Source: Cycas panzhihuaensis
Lineage: Eukaryota; Cycadophyta
DNA: 64,000 nt
Reading direction: 5' to 3'
Assembly: GCA_023213395.1 (NCBI GenBank)
Contig: CM041465.1
Coordinates: 35,657,741-35,721,740, forward strand
Below, piece after piece: positions 44,428-56,639 of the stretch. The number at the start of each line of letters is the position of its first letter. Within the stretch, counting starts at the first letter, position 1. Position numbers and translations under genes: made by a program. Under the pieces are notes generated by a model. The model was not told the origin of the DNA. It did no database searches and saw only the letters and a list, made by a program, of their open reading frames with translations.

Positions 44428-44441
44428 AGCTCTAATACCAA
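44428..44441 (-). other. Primer-binding site of Copia H
   Basis: The minus strand reads TTGGTATTAGAGCT, one transition from the initiator-Met complement, directly inside the LTR. Confidence 0.8.
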
Positions 44442-44442
44442 A

Positions 44443-44988
44443 TGTGAGAAAAGACCAAAGGATAAAAGTGCCTAAGGCCTATAAAGCCAAGATCTTGAAG
44501 ATAGTTCACCTCTAGTTCTAAATGATATAAGAGCAAAACTAAGATAAGCAAGATCAAGGAAGCAAGATGATACCAAGATGTGAGGAGGAGGAATTAGTCC
44601 TACTCCAAAGAATACCAATTGATTAGCAAAATGGCAGCATAACATTACACATCAACTCTACATGTGAGACATGAGGAGAGGTCTCAATATATAGAGTAAC
44701 TGAGGTTACCTAACACCGTTGTATGTTTGCCAAGTGGCAAACATCCAAGGTACACGCAATGCATGGCTTGCATGTCATGCATGAGGGACATGTGTCCATT
44801 AGGCTCTCAAGTGAGCAAAAATGCATGAGGGTCCATTTGACCCTTTAGTTACAATGTTATGTCACTAGGATGAAAGTGGGTGTGCACTTTATCACTTAAG
44901 TGATTAGTCACCCCATAAAGTACAAAATAATGAATGAAGGAATAAAAGAATAAAGTACATACTTAACATGTAAACATAAGGTTTAACA
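44443..44988 (-). repeat. 5' LTR of Copia H
   Basis: 546 bp, TGTGAGAAAA...GGTTTAACA on the plus strand. Very close to the F LTRs. The GGATGTTTGCCA palindrome is present with a G-to-T change (about 44717-44747). Confidence 0.93.
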
Positions 44989-45356
44989 GATCGGACGCTG
45001 ACCACTTGTTACACCGAACGATGAACAATGTGAAGGGAAGCACTAACAGACGGCCAGACCAAGAGGATAGACTAGTAGACAACAAATAGAAATCAATGGG
45101 TTAGAGTTTAGATGAAAGACAATTGTACCTAGACAAGACAATAGTAACGGAATTCAATGGAGATCAGTCGTAATGACACACATGCGTATGAGAGTAATGG
45201 AGGGTAACTCGCAATTATAGTCATTAGCCGTTGTTATAAGGTGATTGAGTTGCTACCGATTATTAGTACATAATATATGCAATTTTGGTAAGATGAGTAG
45301 TATAATATCGTTTTAATGTAGCAGAGCGATAGGTTTACTGTAACAGAGTGGGGACA
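44989..45356. other. Unassigned spacer
   Basis: 368 bases of unique-looking sequence with no ORF, repeat or RNA gene that I can recognise. Confidence 0.4.
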
Positions 45357-45366
45357 CTATATATAT

Positions 45367-45437
<71 letters not shown>

Positions 45438-45462
45438 TAGATAGATAGATAGATAGATATCG
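45357..45462. repeat. Compound microsatellite (AT)n (AG)n (ATAG)n
   Basis: Alternating TA (about 45357-45400, with CATACA interruptions), then AG (about 45401-45432), then ATAG tetramers (about 45433-45460). Purely visible repeat structure. Confidence 0.95.
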
Positions 45463-45867
45463 TTGCACAAATTATACAAGGCTTACTATGGGCTTAACCC
45501 ATTCAATAGGTTCCAAGACACTCGCGCACAGATCCTATATATGCCTATCTTGCTTATATATATTTTCCTATCAATATATAACCGGAGGATTATTACTCAT
45601 CATGGTTTATATATGTATTGCATTGGTTATAGTCAGTCAAGTTTATTGAGGTATATTGGCATTGACTCTACCAAAGATAAGCATAGTTCATAAATATATG
45701 ATATAAATGGGTGATTTTAAATCAGGATAACTAGATGAGATGCTTGACTTCTCTAGAATGCACAATGTCTCATGAACACCACAAATGGATGTCAATTCTC
45801 TTCTCAAAAGCTTTTTTGTTCTTTTTAATGAGACAGCGACATTACAGTCTCGAATAGTCTCAGGAAG
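45463..45867. other. Unassigned, possibly internal to an LTR element
   Basis: A 141-codon minus-strand frame crosses 45688-46113, but it spans an LTR-like TATA and primer site, so I do not accept it as a gene. Otherwise AT-rich. Confidence 0.4.
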
Positions 45868-45884
45868 GCAGCTTTCATACCACT

Positions 45885-46127
45885 TGAGATGACCTTGGCT
45901 AGTCACACTTGTAAACAGGAGACAAATTTGGTCAAAACCCAATATCCAAAGAATAATTTGATTAATATTGATGAATGATTGATAGATCGATTGATGTTCA
46001 TTATTACATAGAAGAATGTATTTATAGTCTATCCATAGAAGGACGTGTCTGATTAATAAATAAACATGACCCTTCACTAATCTAATATGATTATTTATAC
46101 GTAAATACACCATTTAGGCTCATTACA
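45885..46127 (-). repeat. Possible short LTR N with TATA and primer-like site
   Basis: The minus strand begins TGTAATGAGCC, has a TATA-type CTATAAATAC (about 46025), ends CATCTCA, and is followed by AGTGGTATGAAAGCTG (45868-45884), similar to TGGTATCAAAGC. No partner LTR was found. On its right it touches the broken 3' end of J's integrase. Confidence 0.45.
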
Positions 46128-46135
46128 CACTCTAC

Positions 46136-46990
46136 TTTTTGTTGGTCCTCATTTAGTTGAATTAGTTACCACAATCGTTCTCTTAAGGATTCAATGTTGT
46201 TCAACTGGCAAGCAAGTGCTATCTTTAAACTTGGAATTTGGAATTCAATGGGCAAAATGGCTTTGGTTCCATAAACTAACTTAAATGGCATTTTCCTTAT
46301 AGCTTGTTTATAAGTTGTTCGAAGTGCCCACGAAATAGAAGGTAGCTTTTCTGCCCAATCGGATTGCCCAACATCTCATATTTTTCTTAGGCAAGTCTCG
46401 AGAATCTTGTTTGAGCTCTCTACTTGCCCATTAGACTTGGAATAATAAGGGGTTGATTTGTGATGACTAATAAGGAAAGTTTCTGTGAGTTCCCTTACTA
46501 CCTTGTTTAGAAAACGGGCTCCTTTATTATTGATTATCTCAATAGGACATCCAAATCTTGTTATAATCAGTTCGTATAGAAATCTGGCAGTGCTGATTGC
46601 ATCTGCTTTTTGTAATGACCATGCTTCTACCCATTTGGTTGTATAATTTGTGGCTACCAAAATATATTTTGCTTGCACCTGTCATGTTGCTAGTTTTATA
46701 GAGCCAACGAAATCTAACCCACACTTCTCAAATGGTGTTAAGGGAAGTATTAGGTTCAGAGGGTTGAAATCTTTGGGTTGAAATTTGCCAACTCTCTGGT
46801 AGTGGTGACACTTATTTACCCATCCCTTCACATGCTCAAACAAGGTCAACCACCAAAATCCAACTATCAATACTTTTCTTTGTGTATTCTGTACCCCTAT
46901 GTGTCCACTAGATATTCCTTTGTGTGCTTGGGACATTACTTCTTATACTTCATGTGGTCGGATATAACGACGCAAGATGTCGTCAGGTTT
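46136..46990 (-). pseudogene. Gypsy integrase of element J
   Basis: 46682-46936 is the zinc-binding region (HKGISSGHIGVQNTQRKVL...CHHYQRVGK) with the first Asp in CGLDFVGSI. 46376-46678 is the core (TKWVEAW; TRFGCPIEIINNKGARF; GQVESSNKI). The second catalytic Asp is replaced by Asn in INNKG. Reading continues to MPFKLVYGTKAILPIEF at 46300-46240, then loses homology near 46150. Confidence 0.88.
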
Positions 46991-47099
46991 GAGCCAATAT
47001 AGTTCTCCACTAATTAGTCGATAGGGTTCTGCCTTCCATATCAAGTTCCTTCTTTGTGTCTTATCTAGATTTTGGGGACATTGTCTCGTTATTAGAAAC

Positions 47100-48560
47100 T
47101 CTATAATATCTTCATATCATTTGATAGGGACCACTTCAATACTGAACAATGCTACATCAAGAAAGTCATGATGTACTCCTACAACTTTTTCCCCATTATA
47201 TATTCTAGAAAGTTGGCCAGGGACTATATGAGCTTTTCTTGGTTTGACCACGATTCGAAAGGTAAATTCCTAAAATAGCATTAACCATCAGCTAATGTGT
47301 TCTCGCAATAATCATTTATTTACCAGATGCATCAGTGCCTAGTGATCCACATAAAATATAAAAGGATTGGAGAGAAGGTAGTGTTGAAACTTTTCTAAAG
47401 CATAAACCATTCCTAATCCCTCTCTCTCTCTGTAGTCGAGTAATTCTATTCTACTCGGGTCAACTTCTGGCTTGCGAAATAAATTGGTCGGTCTATGCTA
47501 TTCTCACCCAATTGTGTTAAAACACATTCGATGGCAAATTAGGAAGCGTCAACATGTGTATGGGATACCTTGTCCCAATCTGAAAATTGTAATACAGGTG
47601 TTGAGGCTATTGCTCATTTTAGGGCCTCAAATGTCTTTTGTTGTTCTGGAACTCATTCCCAATCTATTTCCTTTTTTAGCAAATACCGCAAGGCCCCTAA
47701 TATCTGTGCATATCCCTTCACTAATTTGCATTAATAGCCTATTAATCCAAGAAATCCCTTGACTTATTCCCAACTGTGATGTTGTGGATAATGTAAAATT
47801 ATGGCTACTTTTGTTGGGTTAATTAGCAAGCCTTCTTTGCTAATGGCATGCCCTGAAAAGTTTCCAAAGGGTACCAAGACGGTACATTGTTTCGAATTCA
47901 AACACAATTTGTTTTCATGGCACTTTTGTAACATTATTCTGAGATTTTCTATGTGATTTTTCATTATTCCATATAATGTTAGATCGGCGAAAAATATGTT
48001 TTTGGAAAATATTGATCACTATTCTTTGAAATGTTGTTGATGCATTTGTTAACCCAAATGGCATTACTCGATAGGCATGTGTTCCCCATTCTGTCACAAA
48101 GGTTGTTTTGGACTAATCTTTTGGTGCAATACTCACTTGGTTGTATTTGTTGAACCCATGTGTAAATGAATATACTTCTTTTCCATCCACCATTTGCAAC
48201 ACTTCTTCAGTAAAGGGAATGCGAAATGGATCCTTTTTTGTGACCTTATTCAGCTAGTGATAATCTATGCACTCACGGATCTTCCCATTCTTTTTTTGGA
48301 ACTACCACCACCAAACTTACCCAATCACTGCATTCCACCTCATAGATATATCCAGCTTCTAGCATTTTATCCAATTCAGCTTTGACTTTTTCCTTGTATT
48401 GTGGATTCACCCTATATGGTCTCTGTTTTACTGGTTTGGCTCCCTCTATTAAGTCGATATGATGTACCCCTATCTCTGGAGGGATACCTTTAAGGTCCTT
48501 GTACAACCATGCAAACATGTCTTTGAATTCTTCAAAAAGGGCTTGCACTTCCACCACTGT
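47100..48560 (-). pseudogene. Gypsy RT and RNase H of element J
   Basis: 48273-48557 gives the RT start (IDLIEGAKPVKQRPYRVNPQYKEKV...LEAGYIYEVECSDWVS). 47915-48097 gives YRVMPFGLTNASTTFQ. The catalytic region near 47990 reads FADLTLYG where FVDDFTLYG-type sequence is expected, so one catalytic Asp is lost. RNase H is readable near 47350-47300 (FYVDH..L..LVNK). Multiple stops. Confidence 0.85.
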
Positions 48561-49219
48561 TCTCTCATCCCAATAGTCTCCTATTGTAATATTTTTCTAT
48601 TCTTCTTATGTTCCAAGGTTAATTTTTGTTGCTTTTAGTTCCTTTTATTGTACTTGATGGTTATCCCTTATTTTGTGAATAGGGATCTCTTCTATGTCTC
48701 TTTGTTCATATTTTAGTTCAATATAATCTAGAGGAAAGTTATAAACTTCCTCTCCTTCTTCCTCCTCGTTCTCATTATTATCTATATCCATAATGCTTTC
48801 AACTGAGATAAATAGGTTTTAGATCAAGATCAAGATCAGGATGTAGACATTTTGAAGATTTGGCTAGACAAAGGAAAGTAGATTGAGGAATAGCTTGAAT
48901 CTAGTTCTGCAAGATAATAATTTATTAAGCCTAAGACTAAGCCATAGGAGGAGGAAGAATTTAAAAAGGAAGAAGTTAAGGAGTAAAATGTAAATCTTAT
49001 GTCATATTCTCTTTTATAGTCTCTAGAGAACCCGGTTATTATTAAAAAATATTAAAATGACCTAGCAGAGAGTCATATTTTACGTTGTCTTGAGTCACAT
49101 CTCATTCTATGTCAATAAATTAGCTCCAATCCACTTCAAGTGCCTTGTCATTTCAAAGGGGGTTAAGGCATCTTCTTGATATAACTTTTGGATCTAAAAT
49201 CTAACTCTCCAAGCTCAAG
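48561..49219 (-). other. Degenerate gag-pol linker of element J
   Basis: No protease motif could be read. Acidic-codon-rich stretch near 48740-48790 and AT-rich sequence. Probably the eroded protease region. Confidence 0.45.
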
Positions 49220-50420
49220 CTATGACTTAAAACATGAAACTCTTCCCCACCCTCTACTACTAAAGTTTGTGCTTCTGGTATTATAATAACAGTCTCGAGT
49301 ACTGTGAGTACTTTGGTCACAAATATGACACCAACTATTTTGCTTTCTTTCTTTTGTATTACACTCACATTCCTTGGTAGAGTGTGTGTTTTCCTCACAA
49401 ATGTGACACCACTTTTCAATTGGGGCCTCTTTCATTTGATGCTTGATAGATTCTTCTTCAATGTTCTCATGCACTTTATGCTCTTGTAGCTTAAAGCCTT
49501 ACAATTTCCTTTCTCAGGGCTTCTACTTCCAAACTTTCTCCTAACTTTGCCACTTGGAAGAAGGGTCTATTGAGATTTTGACTCTTTAATTCATTTACTT
49601 CTTCCTGAAGTCTCATTATGAGGGGATCATATGCTATCCTTCCTTAATGTCAATTTCCTTCTCAAAATCCAATGCTAGCTCTTGGGCATGTTGGTATGAT
49701 TTGAGTGGATGTGAAGCCATCGCATTCCTTAACTTGGCATTTAATCCATTTACAAAAAAAGCTCACATGCTTAAATTCGTGATCTTCTCTCCTTTTGTCA
49801 TGGCAGATGCTATCATATCAATCCAGTTTATGTATGTCGATACGGATTCTCCTGGATTTTGTCGGATCTCCCTCAAGGTTAGCTCTATTATGTCATTGTT
49901 CTGAATTTTTAAAAATCTTCCCTCAAATTCTTTTTTTATCTCATCCCATGGCTTAACTAGGTCCAATTGCTTGTACCAGACTAGGGATACACCCTTTAAT
50001 GAATATGCAAACCTTTTTTTTATTTCTGCTTCATCTGTAGTCTTCTCAGGGTTTATCAACCTTTGAAATAAATGTGTTGAACTACATTTGAAGTATCATC
50101 AAAGATGAGTTTCCCAAATTCTTTATGATGTGCCATTTTGGAGTTGTTTACTTGCTTCCCCCTTGGTGATGGGGTTATCTCTTTTTACTCCAAAAATCTT
50201 TTGTATGGTCCATTTAATGGTGTCCCCTCTCCATTGTTCTCCCTTCCAAATAGGGGATTCTGAATTAGTATTTTTAATTATATGAACTCTAGGATTCCTA
50301 GTATCTCTACTACTAATGGGGTTGTTATCAGGAATAACTAATCTGACCTTCTCTTTGGTGGATCCTCCAACAATTGTCTTATTAAATAGTTCTCCCAATA
50401 TGCCTGGGGACCTTCCTCTG
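49220..50420 (-). pseudogene. Gypsy gag of element J with paired zinc knuckles
   Basis: 49763-50059 is a Retrotrans_gag core (KRFAYSLKGVSLVWYKQL; WDEIKKEFEGRF; ELTLREIRQNPGESV). 49220-49474 holds two knuckles, CHICEENTHSTKEC and CHICDQSTHSTRDC, both CX2CX4HX4C. Upstream 50123-50398 is the gag N-terminal part. Stops lie between pieces. Confidence 0.86.
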
Positions 50421-51680
50421 CCTTCTCTTCATTCTCACTCAGATCCTTTGGAGTAAAGTCCAGTCTTGGTTCCTTTTTGAGAGTTTTTATTTCCTTTCCT
50501 TTACTATTTTCCTTATGGTTTTCTCCTCTTCCCTTTCTAATTTCTCTCCCATTTTTTTATTCTTTCTACATCAAAATTGTAAAACTTCTTTGGGGCAGGT
50601 GTGATTGTCATTGGCTCCCCTTGGCCTTCATTTTTTATATTTTGTGATGTCTGGGCGCCGCTTACCTCAAATTCTTCCACTATTTCTGTTTGATCTTCCC
50701 TTTTTCTTACACTCAATCTCCTTGCCCCTCTTAGTTTTTTCTCCTTTGGCCACCTTAAAGCTTTCTGTCTGCTAGATTTTGCTATCCCCTTAAGTTTTGT
50801 CTATAACCCTTTTGCCTTTGAAGGCCGTTTAGGTGGCATTGGAAGGTCCCCCTGGTTGTTAAGGTTTAGTTAGAGCCTGCCATCACTACGACAGCTAGGG
50901 TGACTTGATCTTTATGCTTAGAGGGTTTTGACTTCCTTTTTCCCTGCACTAGTGGACTTAGGCAACGAAACCAATGTTGATTTCTCTCACTGCCCATATG
51001 AGAATGCACCTGTCAAGGGTTTTCCACTATAGCCTAGATTGGGCTCATGGTCAACATGCGTGTCATTGTCTTATAACATGCCTCATAAGCCCACAGTATA
51101 AATGCAATCACATCATACTATCATACATTCATCATCATATTAATAGAAACACATAGAAGACATGCTTTCCATGTAACTTCGTTATTTTATTAAACAAAAT
51201 CATTGTTTTACATCACATTTTCTCATGCAATATTGACTATACAATGTTTCTTTGGTTATCTGTACCAGACCACGTCCCAAAAGATCTCTAAACTTGGCTC
51301 TCACACCCTTTAGAACATGACATAAGATTGAATCACGCAGCTCTAACACTGAAATGGTTGTGTAGGTATGTCTAAATAAGATATGCGTGCCTATTGGGGA
51401 ATGGTTGTGACCAGAAGTCACAACCATTCCCTTTCTGTAATGCATGCCCTTTGATAATTAATCCACTAGTTAATCACTGTGTCAGTTTGTCTTCTACACG
51501 TGCATCCATGCGATTCTGTTTCACGTGGCTTACTTCTATCTTGAGTGTTCTATGTATGTTCCACATCTATTTTGTGTTCCTGCAATGGAATGCACAGTGT
51601 TCTATGTTAACTGTTAAATGTTCCTGCACTGTTCCTGTTTATGAGTCATGTGTCCCTCATCCTAGATGCTTGTTGGGCAA
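50421..51680 (-). repeat. Leader and probable 5' LTR of element J
   Basis: Matches C's 34635-35690. Contains a perfect hairpin with 15-bp arms GGGAATGGTTGTGAC / GTCACAACCATTCCC and a 5-base loop (51397-51431). I could not place the LTR ends or primer site exactly; the LTR probably starts near 51050. Confidence 0.55.
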
Positions 51681-51689
51681 TTCTCCTAC

Positions 51690-52917
51690 ATTTATCCAGT
51701 CATATTAAACCTCATTTATCATACATTCCTTCTTTTGGCACACAGGTCTCCAATTTGATCCTAACAATCTGTGCTCAGTTGAAGTTCCAACAACAAATGG
51801 ATGGCAAGCCGGCAGTTGTCTATCACATGACAACTCCCCTCTACATCGGTGATTCTCTCATATACTCAAACATAAATCCTAAAACTAAGTCGACGACTTT
51901 ATGGCATTTGTTTTGGTAGTTCAACATTGATTTATGACAATATTTGACTCAGCAAATATTCAAGTTAGCTTACAATCTATCATTCCTCCCATTGCATCAT
52001 GCAATAATTTCTAGCCCTAAAATCTGTCCATAGTTTGACTCGTGTAAATATCATGATGCCCCCGCGCTTCACCTTTTATGACATCTTGTTTTGGGGATTC
52101 AACAGTTGTTCTTTTCCATATACCGGGTTTGCATCTATCAGATCTGGCTCTCAATGAACTCTAAGCTCTAGATTTGTTCTCAAATCTACTCACAACATCA
52201 AATTTAGCTCATAAATCATGCCCATGGTTGCATTGCGCAACTCATGCAAGGTTTGAAAATTCATGGCAAAGATTCTATGGTATGTATTTTATTTTGCTAA
52301 GTTTCATTTGCACTTAACTTGATTGGAGAATTGTGTGAAGTTTGCCCTCTAACCCCCTGTCAACTCAATGCTTGGTCATATGGGAGTTCTGCATGCAACC
52401 AATGCCCCAAATGAAAGGAGTCAAACAGAATTTTATAGTCTGTTCATGATTTTTCAAACATTTTGGCACTATTTTTGCCATAACTTAATCATTTGATATC
52501 ATAATCTAGAATTGTAAGTTGCATTGAAAAATAGACTTTCATGCCTTCAAAATGACTGGTCACACAAGTACTTTTCAATTTGATTTGATACAGATTTTAA
52601 TCAACAAAGTTAGCTCAAATTTAAAAAAAGTATTTTTGTAGGTTCAATTTTTGAAGTATTTCATACATGTTTTTATGGAATGTGATGACTTGAAGGTTCC
52701 TACATGCATGATAAGGCCCTTGGCCATCCTCTACTATTTGTTTTTGACTTTAAAATCCCTCCGTTATTTGTTTCTAGCTAGAAAAAAAAAATCTATTATC
52801 TATTTTTGGCTTTAAAAAAAAAACACTCTATTATGGCTTTAAAAACTCTTTGCTATCTGTTTTTCCATAAAAATCTCTCTACTAATCAAATCTGCAAGTT
52901 CTGTTGATGCAAAACTG
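51690..52917. other. Unassigned AT-rich sequence
   Basis: No recognisable gene or element. Near 52740-52870 a phrase of the form CTATTTGTTTTTGGCTTTAAAA repeats imperfectly three to four times, suggesting local duplication. Confidence 0.4.
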
Positions 52918-53225
52918 ATGAACTACATATATGAAACACCTCTCAGTTCACAGGCAGTTGTAACGGGTGGTTACCCATGCAATCCAGTAGATGGTTGTGA
53001 TTTTATATGGATATCAGTATATTGTTCAAATTCAAGTATATTGCAGATTTCAGGTAATGGCGATTACTTGTATAAAACAAGTCAGGTTTATTATCATGGT
53101 GATATTGATATTCTAGTGAAAATCAAACTAGCGCATGTGTGCACAGAGACGGACCTCAAATTGAGGACATTCCAGCAAATCAGATTAACCCCAAGTCAAT
53201 ATTAACACGGTGGGGTGGGGGGTGT
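52918..53225 (+). pseudogene. Tail of an unidentified element before an LTR
   Basis: The 95-codon frame 52918-53205 ends in TAA. It is followed by GGTGGGGTGGGGGGTG (53210-53225), a polypurine-like tract abutting an LTR-like sequence. I do not recognise the protein, and the frame may be partly non-coding 3' sequence. Confidence 0.45.
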
Positions 53226-53440
53226 GTTAGAAATAATATTGACTTGATGATGTCAGTATTATTGGGAGTATGCACTATGAATATGTAATCATTTATGGTC
53301 AATAATTTGACCAAGTGAGAATTCTTTTTGTGGCTTTTCCTCAAAAGAGGTTTCCACATAAATATTTGTTGTCTGCTTTTGTCTGTGATTTTATATGTGT
53401 TTATTTATATGTTATCAAATGATCCTGTGGAAATCTAACA
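53226..53440 (+). repeat. Copia-type LTR next to the RecQ gene
   Basis: 215 bp, TGTTAGAAA...ATCTAACA, so the terminal 6 bases are mutually inverted. A CTCAAAAGAGGTTTCCACATAA block is typical of Copia LTR R regions. Preceded by a G-rich tract; no clear primer site after it. Likely a 3' LTR of a truncated plus-strand Copia. Confidence 0.6.
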
Positions 53441-53700
53441 TGGCTTACCAGAATCTTCACACAAATTATATAGTTTTGACTGACTAAACCACAAAATGTT
53501 ATTTGAATGCAGCCTCATAAATATTGTAATATTTAATGCCACCAAATAAAGAACAGTTGTGTCAAATAACATTGAGATATTTGAGTCTACTAAATAATAC
53601 GTAGTTGTGCCAGACAATGGTAATCTTTTTTAAAAAATGGGCATATAGTGACTGAATTCTGTGTTTCCTCTTTTCAGTGTTTTCAGCATGCCAGAAAACA
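53441..53700 (-). other. Intronic sequence downstream of the last visible RecQ exon
   Basis: No further RecQ exon could be recognised: the Cys-rich zinc-binding segment expected next is not readable on the minus strand. Confidence 0.5.
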
Positions 53701-53701
53701 G

Positions 53702-53757
<56 letters not shown>
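53701..53757. repeat. (TA)n(GA)n microsatellite at a splice donor
   Basis: TA repeats (about 53702-53728) then GA repeats (about 53729-53755). On the minus strand this is a (TC)n(TA)n run beginning within four bases of the exon's GT. Confidence 0.92.
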
Positions 53758-55830
<2,073 letters not shown>

Positions 55831-56261
55831 CTGTCAAACAAATTTGGACATTAGGCGTAAGTTTAATAGAAATAATTAGTGAACTTACAAATTATGGCAC
55901 TCCATATCTAATCTCTGAATAAAATATATCTAATGCATTTGTATATTTTGATATGAACTAAAATTTGGAACAGTGTTCCTGTCCAGGAATCACAAGAAAC
56001 AAAAATCTTCAGTTCACATTAAGATTACATCATTCACAACACTTAAATTAAAACCTTCATATTCTTCATCAACACTATGTAAAGTAAAATACCAGTATGA
56101 ACAATGGCTCGGATAACAAGCATGTTCTTTTTAAGAGATTAGGAGAATAGATTAGCAAAAACATGAAAAACTATAAGAAAAAACAAAATCTAGCACATAA
56201 ATTCTAGTTATGCAAGCCCGTGAACAAAGTTGAAGCATGAGAAAAAGCAAGCAGGACTATA
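55831..56261 (-). other. RecQ intron upstream of the first visible exon
   Basis: AT-rich, no exon signature. Continues after element D at 59581. The Walker A exon expected upstream was not found here. Confidence 0.55.
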
Positions 56262-56623
56262 TGTTACATGTCTAAATTTTATTAATGTGAAGTTGGTTTT
56301 TGGAGAGAGAATAAGTTGGATTTTAGAGAGAGATTTAATATAGACCCCGCCTAGGGCTATAAATAGGAGAGCATTATTCATTTCTAAGTATCTTGAAGAA
56401 TCATTATTTTATCTGGAAACGATGGCCTATGGCCATTGAGGTATTGTTGTGCCACAGGGAGTAAACCCTCGCATCGAAGAGGGCAATTATTGTTGAGTTC
56501 TCATCTGATATAATTTTCAATTGCTGTTATAAATTTGATATTAATTACATTGATAGCTATTATCTAGGATATTTTTGATGCAATTGCTATATTTTATGTT
56601 ATAAAATCCGTGGGCTTGCCACA
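56262..56623 (+). repeat. Left LTR of element D
   Basis: 362 bp. TATA box CTATAAATAGG near 56357. Repeated CCATGG-rich region and AACCCTCG...AAGAGGG inverted phrase near 56465. Confidence 0.93.
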
Positions 56624-56639
56624 ATTGGTTTCAGAGTAG
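56624..56639 (+). other. Primer-like site of element D
   Basis: ATTGGTTTCAGAGTAG: TGGTTTCAGAG is one base from the initiator-Met complement TGGTATCAGAG. Confidence 0.7.

Larger units (their letters stand above)
37445..44988 (-). mobile_element. Copia H, third full-length relative of A and F, left end truncated
   Basis: Minus-strand Copia with the right LTR intact (44443-44988, 546 bp). The left LTR covers 37445-37942 only; about 47 bases of its outer end are missing. Polypurine tract, primer site and all pol domains are present in Copia order with several frameshifts. No target duplication can be checked because the left end is lost. Confidence 0.92.
46130..51680 (-). mobile_element. Decayed Gypsy element J
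   Basis: Minus-strand order from right to left: LTR-like and leader (51680-50420), gag (50420-49220), a linker, RT (48560-47900), RNase H (47890-47100), integrase (46990-46136). The integrase C-terminus and 3' LTR are missing. Many stops. Same family as C, L and the fragment at 2-754. Confidence 0.85.

Noticed and set aside
45688-46113. 141-codon minus-strand ORF
   Set aside because: Crosses an LTR-like segment with TATA and a primer-like site; no recognisable domain and no splice or codon evidence.
53441-53620. Possible further RecQ exon ending CEDSG|GTAAGC
   Set aside because: A donor-like site exists, but the translation lacks the RecQ zinc-binding cysteine pattern and no acceptor with matching phase was found.
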